A DNA stretch of 64,000 nucleotides, from NCBI GenBank assembly GCA_965199555.1, contig CBDASJ010000008.1, positions 186,001 to 250,000 on the forward strand, read 5' to 3'. Origin of the DNA: LMUY01 sp965199555. Its GTDB lineage: Bacteria > Pseudomonadota > Alphaproteobacteria > Acetobacterales > Acetobacteraceae. The position numbers were made by a program, and so were the translations under genes. Position 1 is the first letter of the stretch; each line of letters opens with the position of its first letter. The notes beneath the pieces were generated by a model. That model ran no database searches. It was not told where the DNA came from and saw only the letters and a list, made by a program, of their open reading frames with translations. Shown here one piece after another: positions 43,890-54,135 of the stretch.

Positions 43890-44030
43890 TTTGCAGGCCG
43901 CGTGCGCCGCCCGCTGGCTGCTTGACGGCCGGGTGGTTCACGTCAACTCTCGCCGCGCGGGTGGCATGACCAGCATCCGCCCCCACGGCCCGGCGCGGCC
44001 CGACACCGCAACATCCTGGAGGATACGCCT

Positions 44031-45224
44031 ATGACGCTCACCCGCCGCGCTGTGCTGGGCACGACGCTTGGCCTCGCCGCGCCCGCCGTGCTGCGGGCAC
44101 AGCCTGCCACCGTGAAGCTCGGCATCCTCCAGCCCGTCACCGGCGCGCTGGCGCAGGACGGCGAACTGGGCCGCGCGGGCGCGCAGATCGCGGTGGACGA
44201 GATAAACGCCGCCGGCGGCATCAAGGGCCTGGGCGGCGCCCGCATCGAAATGGTGTTCGGCGACGCGCAATCCACGCCCGACGGCGGCGTGGCGCAGGTG
44301 GAGCGCATGAACAGCGCCGGCGTGGCGGCGATCGTCGGCGGGTTCGCCAGCCCGATCTGCCTGGCCGCGAGTCAAGCGGCGTCGCGCTATGGCCTGCCCT
44401 ACGTGGTGGACGTGGGCGTGGCGGACAGCATCGTGTCGCGCGGCCTGACCAACACGTTCCGCTTCGCGCCCGGGTTCGACATCGTGTCGCGCACCGCGCT
44501 GGGCAATTTGGTGAAGCTGAACGACGCGGCGGGCAAGCCGGTGAAGACCGTCGTGCTGGTGCACGAGGACGGGCTGTTCGGCACCGGCACCGCCAAGCTG
44601 CTGGCGGACAAGCTGCCGCAGCTCGGCTTCGAGGTGTTGGAGGTGATCCCCCACCCGACCCCGGCACGCGACATGTCCAACATCGCGCTGCGCATCCGCT
44701 CCCTGCGGCCGGACCTGATCATCCCGTCCGACTACTATGCGGAATCGGTGCTGCTGGTGCGCACGCTGGCGCAGCAGCGCATCCGGCCCAAGGGCATCTA
44801 CGGCATCCTGAACGGCGCCGCGTCGAACTACCGCTTCATCAAGGAGTTTCCGGACGCGGCCGAGAACATGCTGGACTGCAACCATTGGGCCGACCCGCGC
44901 AACCCGAAGACCGCCACCGTGCGCCACGCGACGGAGGCCATGGGCAAGGTCTGGGCCTACAACGTGATGCTGAACTATTCCTGCGTGGGCCTGGTGGCGG
45001 ATGCGCTGGACCGCGCCGGTTCCACCGACAAGGAGAAGCTGACGGCAGCGCTGGCCGGCTCCAGCTACGCCGGCCACATCATGCCGTACGGGCCCACGCA
45101 TTTCGCCGGCGGCCAGAACACGGGGGCGGCGCCCGTCAACACCCAGGTGCAGGGCGGGGACGTGAAGGTCATCTTCCCGGATGCGTTCGCCGACGCCAAG
45201 CCGGTGTTCCCGGTGCCGGCCTAG
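44031..45224 (+). CDS. Liv-type ABC transporter substrate-binding protein
   Basis: A 397-residue periplasmic protein with a twin-arginine-like export signal (LTRRAVLGTTLGLAAPAVLRAQ) and a type-I two-lobe fold (VKLGILQPVTGALAQDGELG; GVAAIVGGFASPICLAASQA; VKTVVLVHEDGLFGTGTAKL). It captures a ligand for the adjoining LivHMGF membrane complex. The family binds branched-chain amino acids, amides, urea and aromatic acids; co-encoded oxidoreductase and hydrolase genes suggest a catabolic substrate. A good Shine-Dalgarno GGAGG precedes the ATG. It begins an eight-gene run ending at about 51.5 kb. Confidence 0.9.
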   Translation: MTLTRRAVLGTTLGLAAPAVLRAQPATVKLGILQPVTGALAQDGELGRAGAQIAVDEINAAGGIKGLGGARIEMVFGDAQSTPDGGVAQVERMNSAGVAAIVGGFASPICLAASQAASRYGLPYVVDVGVADSIVSRGLTNTFRFAPGFDIVSRTALGNLVKLNDAAGKPVKTVVLVHEDGLFGTGTAKLLADKLPQLGFEVLEVIPHPTPARDMSNIALRIRSLRPDLIIPSDYYAESVLLVRTLAQQRIRPKGIYGILNGAASNYRFIKEFPDAAENMLDCNHWADPRNPKTATVRHATEAMGKVWAYNVMLNYSCVGLVADALDRAGSTDKEKLTAALAGSSYAGHIMPYGPTHFAGGQNTGAAPVNTQVQGGDVKVIFPDAFADAKPVFPVPA

Positions 45225-45230
45225 CCGGGC

Positions 45231-46118
45231 ATGTTTCCGCCGGCCATCATCGCGGAGGCGGCCGTCAACGGGCTGCTCACCGGCTCGGTGTACGCGCTGG
45301 TGGCGCTGGGCCTGACGCTGGTCTACGGCGTGCTGCACATCGTCAACTTCGCCCATGGCGCGCTGCTCACGGTGGCGATGTTCGCGGTGTGGGGGTTGTG
45401 GGCGGGGCTGGGCGTGAACCCGTATTGGTCCATCGCGATCCTGGCGCCGGTGTTCTTCGTCTTGGGCTACCTGCTCCAGCGCTTCGTGATCGGGCCTGCC
45501 GGCGGCGGGCATGACGGCAACGTCTTGCTGGTCACGCTGGGGCTGGCGGTGGCGATCCAGAACGCGCTGCTGGCCGGGTTCGGCGGTGACACCCGGACCG
45601 TGGGCGGCGACGCCGCCTTTGACGTGGTGCCGGTCGGACCGATGCTGCTGTCCCGGCCGCGGCTGATCGGGTTCGGCGGCGCGGTGGTCGTGGCCCTGCT
45701 GCTGTGGCTGCTGCTGTCCCGCACGGATACAGGGCGCGCCATCCGCGCCGTGGCAAAGGAGCCGCTGGGCGCGCGCCTGGCCGGGATCAACGTGCCCCAC
45801 ATCTTTGCCGCGACCTTCGGGCTGGGCACGGCGTGCCTGGCGGTTGCGGCCGGGCTGCTGATGCCCTCCTTTTACGTCAACCCCGAAGCGGGCGAGGCCT
45901 TTGTGCTGGTCGCCTTCACGGTGGTGGTGCTGGGCGGCATGGGCTCCGTCCCCGGTGCCCTGTTGGGCGGGCTGCTGGTGGGCGCCGTGGAAAGCCTATG
46001 CGGCCTGTTCCTGGGCGACAGCCTGGGCCAGGTCGGCATCTTCGCCGCCTTCATCCTGGTGCTGCTGGTCCGCCCCACCGGGCTGTTCGGCGCGGGGGCG
46101 CGGGGCGGCCGGGCATGA
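45231..46118 (+). CDS. livH: Liv-type ABC permease, LivH family
   Basis: A 295-residue inner-membrane permease with about eight helices (NGLLTGSVYALVALGLTLVY, GVLHIVNFAHGALLTV; PGALLGGLLVGAVESLCGLF). The segment FTVVVLGGMGSVPGALLGGL is the conserved cytoplasmic coupling region. It starts 6 bases after the binding-protein stop and overlaps livM by ATGA. Confidence 0.93.
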   Translation: MFPPAIIAEAAVNGLLTGSVYALVALGLTLVYGVLHIVNFAHGALLTVAMFAVWGLWAGLGVNPYWSIAILAPVFFVLGYLLQRFVIGPAGGGHDGNVLLVTLGLAVAIQNALLAGFGGDTRTVGGDAAFDVVPVGPMLLSRPRLIGFGGAVVVALLLWLLLSRTDTGRAIRAVAKEPLGARLAGINVPHIFAATFGLGTACLAVAAGLLMPSFYVNPEAGEAFVLVAFTVVVLGGMGSVPGALLGGLLVGAVESLCGLFLGDSLGQVGIFAAFILVLLVRPTGLFGAGARGGRA

Positions 46119-47053
46119 AGGCGGCGGTCGCGTTGCTCGTGCTGGTGGCGGCGGTGCCGCTGCTGACGGACGCGAACACCGTGCTGAACGTGCTGGTCGT
46201 GGCGCTGATCGCGGCGGTGGCGGCGCAGGGTTGGAACCTACTGGGCGGCTATGGCGGGCAGCTTTCGTTCGGCCACGCGGCGTTCTTCGGCACCGGCGCC
46301 TATGCCACCGCCTTGCTCCAGGCACGGTGGGGCATCAACCCGTGGGTGGCGGCGGGGCTGGCCATCGGGGCCGGTGCCGCGGTCGGGGCCGCCATCGGCG
46401 CGCTGGCGTTCCGGGCCGGACTGCGCGGTTCGTATTTCGCGCTGGTCACGCTCGCCTTTGCCGAGGTGTTCCGCATCGTGGTCAACGCCGTCCCTGCCAC
46501 CGGCGGCGCGGCGGGGTTGCTGCTGCCGCTCGCCGTGCGGCCCGGCAACTTCCAGTTCGCCAGCCGTGCCACCTTCGCCTGGGTGGCACTGGCCGTGGTC
46601 GCGGTGGCCATGGCGATCACGGCGGCCGTGGCCCGCACCCGCTTCGGCGCGCAACTCGCGGCCGTGCGGGAGAACGAGGACGCGGCACGCGCGCTCGGCA
46701 TCGACCCATTCGGTGTGAAGCTCCGCGCCATGGCGCTTTCGGCCGCCATCACGGCGGCAGCCGGCGTGCTTTACGTACAGTACCACTTGTTCCTGAACGC
46801 CGAGCTGGCGTTCGGCCCGGCGGTGTCGGTGGCGGTGCTGCTGGCCTCGGTGGTCGGCGGGCTCGGCACCGTGGCCGGGCCGGTGCTGGGCGCGCTGGTG
46901 CTGGCCGTGCTGGGCGAAGTGCTGCACGGCGTGGCCGGCCCGCTGCCCGGGGCGGACCAGGTGGTGTTCGGGCTGCTGCTGGTCGCGGCCATCGCGTTTG
47001 CGCCCGGCGGTCTGGCTGCCCTGCGCCTGCGCCGCCTGGGGCAGCGCACGTGA
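46115..47053 (+). CDS. livM: Liv-type ABC permease, LivM family
   Basis: A 312-residue permease (AAVAAQGWNLLGGYGGQLSF, GHAAFFGTGAYATALL; ENEDAARALGIDPFGVKLRA, the conserved coupling helix; LLASVVGGLGTVAGPVLGAL). It forms a heterodimer with LivH. Its start overlaps livH (ATGA) and its stop overlaps the GTG of livG (GTGA). Confidence 0.93.
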   Translation: MKAAVALLVLVAAVPLLTDANTVLNVLVVALIAAVAAQGWNLLGGYGGQLSFGHAAFFGTGAYATALLQARWGINPWVAAGLAIGAGAAVGAAIGALAFRAGLRGSYFALVTLAFAEVFRIVVNAVPATGGAAGLLLPLAVRPGNFQFASRATFAWVALAVVAVAMAITAAVARTRFGAQLAAVRENEDAARALGIDPFGVKLRAMALSAAITAAAGVLYVQYHLFLNAELAFGPAVSVAVLLASVVGGLGTVAGPVLGALVLAVLGEVLHGVAGPLPGADQVVFGLLLVAAIAFAPGGLAALRLRRLGQRT

Positions 47054-47787
47054 TCCTGTCGGTGGAGCACGTGGGCAAGCGCTTCGGCGGCCTGCAAGCC
47101 ATCGCTGATGCGTCCTTCGTCGTGCCGGAGAACGCCATCACCGGGCTGATCGGCCCCAACGGCGCCGGCAAGACCACCCTGTTCGCCATCGTCGCCGGCT
47201 TCCTGCCGCCGACCAGCGGCCGCGTGCTGTTCCGCGGGGAGGATCTGACGCGGCTGCCGGCCCATCAACGCGCCCGGCGCGGCATCGCCCGCACGTTCCA
47301 GATCGTGCAGCCCTTCGCCGGGCTGACGGTGCAGGAGAACATCGCCGTGGGCGCGCATCTGCGTCACCGCAGCCGGGCCGATGCGCTGCGCCGGGCCGCC
47401 ACCGTGGGCGAGCAGTTGGGCCTGGGGCCGGAGCTTGCCAAGCCGGCATCCGCGCTGACGGTGGCCGGCCGCAAGCGGCTGGAGCTGGCGCGCGCGCTGG
47501 CCACCGAACCCGCCCTGCTGTTGCTGGACGAGGTGCTGGCCGGCCTGAACCCCAGCGAGGTGACCGCCGTGCTGCCGCTGCTGCGCGCGCTGCCCGGCCA
47601 GGGGATCACGGTTTTGATGACGGAGCACGTACTACAGGCGGTGATGCAGTTGTGCTCCACGGTGCACGTGCTGGCCGGCGGGCGCATCATCGCCGCCGGC
47701 CCACCCGCCGCCGTGGTCGCCGACCCGGCGGTGGCGGAAGCGTATCTGGGGCACGGCGCGGCCGCGCAGCTCGCCGCCCATGCCTGA
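47050..47787 (+). CDS. livG: Liv-type ABC ATPase, LivG family
   Basis: A 245-residue ATPase with Walker A GLIGPNGAGKTTLFAIVAGF, signature region SALTVAGRKRLELARALATE (a degenerate LSxGQ) and Walker B ALLLLDEVLAGLNPSEV. The chain ends with the LivG-type tail AEAYLGHGAAAQLAAHA. GTG start coupled to livM; it overlaps livF by 8 bases. Confidence 0.93.
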   Translation: MILSVEHVGKRFGGLQAIADASFVVPENAITGLIGPNGAGKTTLFAIVAGFLPPTSGRVLFRGEDLTRLPAHQRARRGIARTFQIVQPFAGLTVQENIAVGAHLRHRSRADALRRAATVGEQLGLGPELAKPASALTVAGRKRLELARALATEPALLLLDEVLAGLNPSEVTAVLPLLRALPGQGITVLMTEHVLQAVMQLCSTVHVLAGGRIIAAGPPAAVVADPAVAEAYLGHGAAAQLAAHA

Positions 47788-48496
47788 CGCCCCCTTGCTG
47801 GACGTGCGGGGCCTGCGGGCGGGCTACGGCGCCGGTGAGGTGCTGCACGGCGTGGACCTGCACGTGGCGGCCGGGGAGATCGTGACCGTGCTCGGCGCCA
47901 ACGGGGTCGGCAAGACCACACTGAACATGGCGCTGTCCGCCATCCTGCCGACCCGCGGCGGCACGGTGCGGTTCGACGGCGCATTGCTGTCCGGCCGGAG
48001 CGCCGCGCAGGTGGTGGCCGCGGGCCTGGTCCACGTTCCGGAAGGCCGCCGGGTGTTCCCCGACCTGCCGGTGCGCGACAACCTCCTGCTCGGCAGCTAC
48101 CGGCGCGGCCGGGCCGAGCGGAGCGGCACGCTGGCGCGCGTGTTGGAGCTGTTTCCGCGCCTGCGGGAGCGGCTGGCACAGCGCGCGGGCACCTTGTCCG
48201 GCGGGGAGCAGCAGATGCTGGCGATCGGCCGTGGCCTGATGGCGCAGCCCCGCCTGCTGATCCTGGACGAGCCGTCGCTCGGCCTGTCGCCGCTGCTGGT
48301 GGAAGAGATGTTCGGGCTGATCGCGCGGCTGCGCGCCGGCGGTACGGCGATCCTGCTGGTGGAGCAGAACGTGGTGCAGTCGCTGGACGTGGCCGACCGC
48401 GCTTATGTCATGGAAAGCGGCCGCTGCGTGCTGGACGGTCCGGCCGCCACCGTGCGCGCCGACCCGGCGCTGCAACGCGCTTATCTCGGGATGTGA
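47780..48496 (+). CDS. livF: Liv-type ABC ATPase, LivF family
   Basis: A 238-residue ATPase with Walker A TVLGANGVGKTTLNMALSAI, signature GTLSGGEQQMLAIGRGLMAQ and Walker B LLILDEPSLGLSPLLVEEMF. The family segment HVPEGRRVFPDLPVRDNLLL is present. It pairs with LivG to drive import. Confidence 0.93.
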   Translation: MPDAPLLDVRGLRAGYGAGEVLHGVDLHVAAGEIVTVLGANGVGKTTLNMALSAILPTRGGTVRFDGALLSGRSAAQVVAAGLVHVPEGRRVFPDLPVRDNLLLGSYRRGRAERSGTLARVLELFPRLRERLAQRAGTLSGGEQQMLAIGRGLMAQPRLLILDEPSLGLSPLLVEEMFGLIARLRAGGTAILLVEQNVVQSLDVADRAYVMESGRCVLDGPAATVRADPALQRAYLGM

Positions 48497-48506
48497 GGAT
48501 GCCGTC

Positions 48507-49907
48507 ATGAGGATCCTGCCGGCGGAAGGCGTCGCGTTCGACCCGGTGGTGCCCGTGCTGATCGTAGGCGGGGGAGCCGCCGGCCTGGTGGCGGCGCTGG
48601 CCGCCCACCGCGCCGGCGCGGCGCCGCTTGTGCTGGAACGCGATCCCGTGCCGGCCGGCTCCACCGCGCTGTCCGCCGGGCTGGTGCCGGCGGCCGGCAC
48701 GCGCTGGCAGGCGGAGGCGGGCATCGCCGACACACCCGACGCCTTCGCCCGCGACATCACCGCCAAGGCGCACGACCAGCCCGACCCTGCGATCGTGCAG
48801 GCCGTGGCAGGCCAAGCGGCGCCGGTGCTGCATTGGCTGGCGGACGCGCATGGCCTGCCCTTCTCCGTGATCGCGGATTTTCGCTATCCCGGTCACAGCG
48901 CCTGTCGCATGCACGGGCTGCCGTCCCGCTCCGGCCGCGAGCTGGTGGACCGGTTGCGCGAAGCGGTGGAAGCGCAGGAGATCGACGTGCTGTGCGACGC
49001 CCACGTCACCGCCCTGTTCGCGGACGGGCAGCGCGTGCGCGGGGCGGCGGTCACGCGGCCGGACGGCACGGTGGACCATGTCGGCTGCCATCAGCTCGTG
49101 CTGGCCTGCAACGGCTATGGCGGCAACCCGGCGCTGGTGGGGCAGCACATCCCGGCCATGGCGGACGCGATCTATTTCGGCCACCGGGGCAATCAGGGCG
49201 ACGCGATCCTGTGGGGGGAAGCGTTGGGCGCCGCCGTGCGCGACCTGTCCGGCCACCAGGGCCACGGCTCCGTCGCGCATCCGGCCGGCATCCTCATCAC
49301 CTGGGCCACCATCACGGAAGGCGGCTTCCAGGTTGATACGGCGGGCGAGCGCTTCAGCAACGAGGCGTCCGGCTATTCCGAGCAGGGGGCCGTGGTGATG
49401 GCACAGCCCGGCGGCATCGCCTGGACGGTGTTCGACGCGCGCATTGCCGCCATTTCCCGTCAGTTCGAGGATTACCGTCAAGCGGAGGCGGTCGGCGCGG
49501 TGCTGGTCGCGGACGATGTCGCGTCACTGGCCGACGCCATGCGCGTGCCGGCCTCCACGCTGCAGCGCACCGCGGCCGACGTGGGTGCCTTGAAGGCCGC
49601 CGGCGGCGCGGACCGTTACGGACGCGATTTCGCCGGCGTGCCGGCGTTGCAGCCGCCGTTCCACGCGGTGCGCGTGACGGGCACGCTGTTCCACACCCAG
49701 GGCGGCCTCCGCATCGATCCCGATGCGCGCGTGCTGGACGCGGCCGGGCAGCCTTTGCCCAATCTGTGGGCCGCCGGCGGGGCGGCCTGCGGCGTGTCCG
49801 GCCGGGATGCGTCCGGCTACCTGTCCGGCAACGGGCTGCTGACTGCCGTGACGCTTGGCGAGGCGGCGGGGCGCGGCGCCGCAGCAGCAGTGGAGAACAA
49901 CTCATGA
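48507..49907 (+). CDS. FAD-dependent dehydrogenase of the fumarate reductase/succinate dehydrogenase flavoprotein family
   Basis: A 466-residue flavoprotein. FAD binding is VLIVGGGAAGLVAALAAHRA; the mid-chain active-site region includes HSACRMHGLPSRSGRELVDR, and the C-terminal FAD segment is GVSGRDASGYLSGNGLLTAV. The closest types are tricarballylate dehydrogenase and 3-ketosteroid dehydrogenase-like enzymes that desaturate a carbon-carbon bond. It starts 10 bases after livF with GAGG upstream and ends overlapping the first MBL gene (ATGA), so it probably acts on the imported compound. Confidence 0.85.
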   Translation: MRILPAEGVAFDPVVPVLIVGGGAAGLVAALAAHRAGAAPLVLERDPVPAGSTALSAGLVPAAGTRWQAEAGIADTPDAFARDITAKAHDQPDPAIVQAVAGQAAPVLHWLADAHGLPFSVIADFRYPGHSACRMHGLPSRSGRELVDRLREAVEAQEIDVLCDAHVTALFADGQRVRGAAVTRPDGTVDHVGCHQLVLACNGYGGNPALVGQHIPAMADAIYFGHRGNQGDAILWGEALGAAVRDLSGHQGHGSVAHPAGILITWATITEGGFQVDTAGERFSNEASGYSEQGAVVMAQPGGIAWTVFDARIAAISRQFEDYRQAEAVGAVLVADDVASLADAMRVPASTLQRTAADVGALKAAGGADRYGRDFAGVPALQPPFHAVRVTGTLFHTQGGLRIDPDARVLDAAGQPLPNLWAAGGAACGVSGRDASGYLSGNGLLTAVTLGEAAGRGAAAAVENNS

Positions 49908-50680
49908 CACCCACACGCAGCTTCGAGCGCACTGGCACCCTGCCCCGCCGCGTCACGCCGTCCTGCCTGTGGACCGGCGGCTGCATCCCCAGCAGCGTGG
50001 ACGGGATGCACGCGCATTATTCCATGTACGTGATCAAGGGCAGCGAGCGGACGGTGCTGGTCGACACCGGCCATCCGCTGCATTGGCCGGACGTGGAGGC
50101 GGACGTGGAGCGCTTCCTGGACGGGCGGCCGGTGGATTTCGTGTTCCCGACCCATGGCGAGCTGCCGCATGGCGGCCTGCTGGAGCACTGGCTGCGCAAA
50201 TATCCCGATGCAGTCGCCGTCGGGGATCTGCGCGACTACCACCTGTACTATCCCGGCCTGGTGGACCGGTTCCGCCAGGTGGCGCCGGGCGACACGCTGG
50301 CGCTGGGCGACCGCGATCTGCTGTTCGTGCCGGCCGTGTGGCGCGACCTGCCGGACACGCTGTGGGCGTTCGATCCGCTGGACCGCATCCTGTTCCTGTC
50401 CGACGCCTGCGCCTATTTCCACGCCCATGCGCCGGACCAGTGCGACCATCTGAGCAGCGAGATCGCGCCGCCCGACATCGCAATGATGCAATACTTCAAC
50501 GCCAAGGCGCTGCATTGGCCGCGCTTCACCGACAGCGAACCCGGTGCGGCGGAGTTCGACGCCCTGCTCGCCCACCTGCGGCCGCGGCTGCTGGCCGGCG
50601 CGCATGGCTGCGTGGTCGACACGCCGGACGCGACCGTGCCGCTGTTCAAGGTGGGCCTGGCGATGAGCCCGGCCGGGTGA
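49904..50680 (+). CDS. Metallo-beta-lactamase-fold hydrolase (first of two)
   Basis: A 258-residue MBL-fold protein (SMYVIKGSERTVLVDTGHPL; VDFVFPTHGELPHGGLLEHW). The HxHxDH motif is represented by HGELPH, as in flavodiiron-related members where E and D replace ligands. Later Asp and His are present (FLSDACAYFHAHAPDQC; AGAHGCVVDTPD). It may hydrolyse a thioester or lactone, or be redox linked. It is coupled to the FAD dehydrogenase before it (ATGA) and to the second MBL gene after it (GTGA). Confidence 0.8.
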   Translation: MTPTRSFERTGTLPRRVTPSCLWTGGCIPSSVDGMHAHYSMYVIKGSERTVLVDTGHPLHWPDVEADVERFLDGRPVDFVFPTHGELPHGGLLEHWLRKYPDAVAVGDLRDYHLYYPGLVDRFRQVAPGDTLALGDRDLLFVPAVWRDLPDTLWAFDPLDRILFLSDACAYFHAHAPDQCDHLSSEIAPPDIAMMQYFNAKALHWPRFTDSEPGAAEFDALLAHLRPRLLAGAHGCVVDTPDATVPLFKVGLAMSPAG

Positions 50681-51555
50681 CGAACGCCGTCACCGCGGTG
50701 CTTCCCGGCCGCCTGTTCGCGGTGGGCGGCTGGCTGGCGTTGGACGGGCGGCAGCGCCCGGTCTCGTGGCTCCCGACCGAGGCGCGGGGCTTCCTGCCCG
50801 TGGGCGGATACGTGCTGCGCGACGCTGGGCAATGGATGCTGATCGACACCGGCCTTCCCGTGCACCGGGCCGCGATGGCGGAGGGCATCGCCGCCACCGC
50901 CGCGGGCTGCCGGAACCGCCGGGTGATCGTCACCCGGCGCGAAGCCGACTGCATGCTGAACCTGCCGTGGATCCTGCGCGAGCACGGTGTCGAGGAGGTG
51001 CTGTATGCCGGCGCGCTCGACCCGCTGGACTTCTTTGACGCGATCGACGACGCGGAGATGGCGGCGCGGCTGCACGCTGGCGGCGCCCGGCGCACTCGCC
51101 GGATCGCCGATGGCGAAGTCACGTCGGTCGGCGCGCTGCGGCTGGAAGTGCTGCGGACGGAGCTGCGGCTGCTGGCCACCAATTGGCTGTACGAAGCCGA
51201 AACCCAGACGTTGTTCAGCTCCGACTCATTCGGTTTCGTGCTTGCCCCAGCGCCCGGCGGCCGGGTGAGCGACGGCGCGTTGTTCGATCCGCAAGACATC
51301 GCCGCGTTTGTCGGCGCAAAGATGGATTGGCTGCGCGGCATCGACCCGGCGCCGGTGATCGCCGACCTCCATGCCCTGCAACGCGCCCGCCCCATCGCCC
51401 GCATCTGCCCAGGCTTTGGCTGCGTGATCGAAGGCGCGGAGCAGGTGGCGCACGCCTTCGACCAACTCGTGCAGGCGTTGCACCTGCTGTCCCGGCAACC
51501 GCGCCGCCCGGCGCTGGGCGACTTCCTGCGCGATCGTCCACCGTTACGAAGTTGA
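50677..51555 (+). CDS. Metallo-beta-lactamase-like protein with degenerate metal site (second of two)
   Basis: A 292-residue protein that shares the MBL-fold pattern of its upstream neighbour (GGYVLRDAGQWMLIDTGLPV; LFSSDSFGFVLAPAPGG), but the metal loop reads VIVTRREADCMLNLPWILRE without the HxHxDH histidines. It may be structural, non-metal or a paired subunit for the first MBL protein. GTG start overlapping the previous stop. An inverted repeat spans its stop codon. Confidence 0.7.
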   Translation: MTNAVTAVLPGRLFAVGGWLALDGRQRPVSWLPTEARGFLPVGGYVLRDAGQWMLIDTGLPVHRAAMAEGIAATAAGCRNRRVIVTRREADCMLNLPWILREHGVEEVLYAGALDPLDFFDAIDDAEMAARLHAGGARRTRRIADGEVTSVGALRLEVLRTELRLLATNWLYEAETQTLFSSDSFGFVLAPAPGGRVSDGALFDPQDIAAFVGAKMDWLRGIDPAPVIADLHALQRARPIARICPGFGCVIEGAEQVAHAFDQLVQALHLLSRQPRRPALGDFLRDRPPLRS

Positions 51556-51577
51556 TTGCTTCATCAGACAACTTCGT
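51546..51577. promoter_or_regulatory. Inverted repeat before the amidohydrolase gene
   Basis: ACGAAGTTG and CAACTTCGT, perfect 9-base arms with a 14-base spacer, span the stop of the second MBL gene and lie 30 bases upstream of the next ATG. The region is A/T-rich. It could be an operator for the downstream operon or a weak terminator; there is no T-run. Confidence 0.45.
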
Positions 51578-51606
51578 GAACAATCCTTTCAACGAGGGGT
51601 CTGGCG

Positions 51607-53336
51607 ATGCATGATCTGGTGATCCGGGGTGGAACGGTCGTTGACGGCACGGGCGCCCCCGCCTTCGCCGGCGACCTCGCCATCGATGGCGACCGCATCG
51701 CCGCCGTGGGCGGCAAGGCCGGTCCGGCCCGGCGCGAGATCGACGCGGCCGGCGCCCTGGTGACCCCGGGCTGGGTCGACATCCACACCCATTACGATGG
51801 CCAGGCGACGTGGGACCCGGTGCTGGCGCCGTCCTCCTGGAACGGCGCCACGACCTTGCTGTTCGGCAATTGCGGCGTGGGCTTCGCCCCGGTCCGCCGG
51901 CAGGACCGGCAAAGCTTGATCGACCTGATGGAGGGGGTGGAGGACATCCCCGGCATCACCCTGGCCGAAGGCCTGCAATGGGACTGGGAAAGCTTCCCGC
52001 AATACCTGGACGTGCTGGAGCGCCTGCCCCGCACCGTCGATATCGGCGCCCAGGTGCCGCATCACCCGCTGCGGGTCTATGTGATGGGCGAACGGGCCCT
52101 CCGCCGTGAAGCGGCGACGCCCGACGACATCGCCGCCATGCGGGCACTGACGGCGGACGCGCTGCGCGCCGGGGCGTTCGGCTTCACCACGTCGCGCACC
52201 GACCAACACAAGACGGTGGCGGGCGAGCTGGTGCCGGGCCGCTATGCCGAGGACACCGAGCTGCTGGGTATTGGCCGCGCTCTGGGCGAGGTCGGCAGCG
52301 GCACGTTCGGCATGCTCAGCGAGTTCGAGGACGAGGCCGGGGAGTTCGCCTGGATGCGGCAGCTCCAGCGCGACACCGGTCGCCCGCTTTGGTTCCTGCT
52401 GACCGACCGCTCCTCCGACCCGCAGCGCTGGCGCCGGCTGATGCGTGAAACCCACGCGGCACGCGCCGAGGGCCTGGCGATCAGCGCGCAGGTAGCCGCG
52501 CGCCAGGTGGGGCTTATCCTGGGCCTACGCACCTCGCTGAGCCCGTTCACCGCCCGGCCCAGTTATGCCGCGCTGCTGGACGTGCCGTTCCCGGAGCGGC
52601 TGCAACGCCTGCGCGACCCCGCCACCCGCGCCGCCATCCTGGCGCAGCCGGACGACGAGGCGCTGCTCGCCCGCCTGCCGCCGCTGAACCGCGACATCGC
52701 CACCCGGTTCGAGCGGCTGTTCGTGTTGGGGGAACGGCCGGATTACGAGCCGCCGCCGGAACGCAGCATCGCCTCCATGGCACAGGCCGCGGGCGTGCCG
52801 GCTGCCACCTTCGCCTACGATTACCTGACACACGGCGATGGATCGCGCATGCTGTTCTTCCCCGCCGTCAACTACAACAACGGCAACCTCGACGCGGTGC
52901 GCGAGATGATGCTGGACCCGGCCAGCATGCTGGGGTTGAGCGACGGCGGCGCGCATTGCGGCGTGATCTGCGACGCCAGCATGCCGACCTTCACGCTCAC
53001 CCATTGGGTGCGGGACCGCACCCGCGGCGAGCGGTTGCCCTTGGAGTGGATGGTACAGCAGCAGACCAGCACCACCGCCGATTTCTTCGGCTTCACCGAT
53101 CGCGGGCGGCTGCGGCCCGGGTTGAAGGCCGACGTCAACGTCATCGACCTGGACCGGCTGCAACTGCACCACCCGGAAATGGTGTTCGACCTGCCCGCCG
53201 GCGGCCGGCGGCTGATCCAGCGGGTGGACGGCTATCGGGCCACGCTGGTGTCGGGCGTGCCGATCTTCGAGCACGGCGCCGACACCGGGGCGCGGCCGGG
53301 CCGCCTGGTCCGCGCCGGCCAGCTCGGCCACCGCGC

Positions 53337-53340
<4 letters not shown>
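51607..53340 (+). CDS. N-acyl-D-amino-acid deacylase-like amidohydrolase
   Basis: A 577-residue amidohydrolase. HxH metal ligands lie in PGWVDIHTHYDGQATWDPVL, the family GNCG is in LFGNCGVGFAPVRR, and the Asp is in LGLSDGGAHCGVICDASMPT. It matches the D-aminoacylase/N-acyl-D-amino-acid deacylase group, which removes acyl groups from D-amino acids or related amides. GAGGGG precedes the ATG. Its stop overlaps the ABC ATPase GTG (GTGA), so it is coupled to an importer and probably processes the imported or related compound. Confidence 0.87.
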
Positions 53341-54119
<779 letters not shown>

Positions 54120-54135
54120 GTGCGAAGGTGCGCCG

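Noticed and set aside
43938..45800. A 620-codon minus-strand frame over the Liv genes
   Set aside because: Shadow frame; the plus-strand ABC genes are certain.
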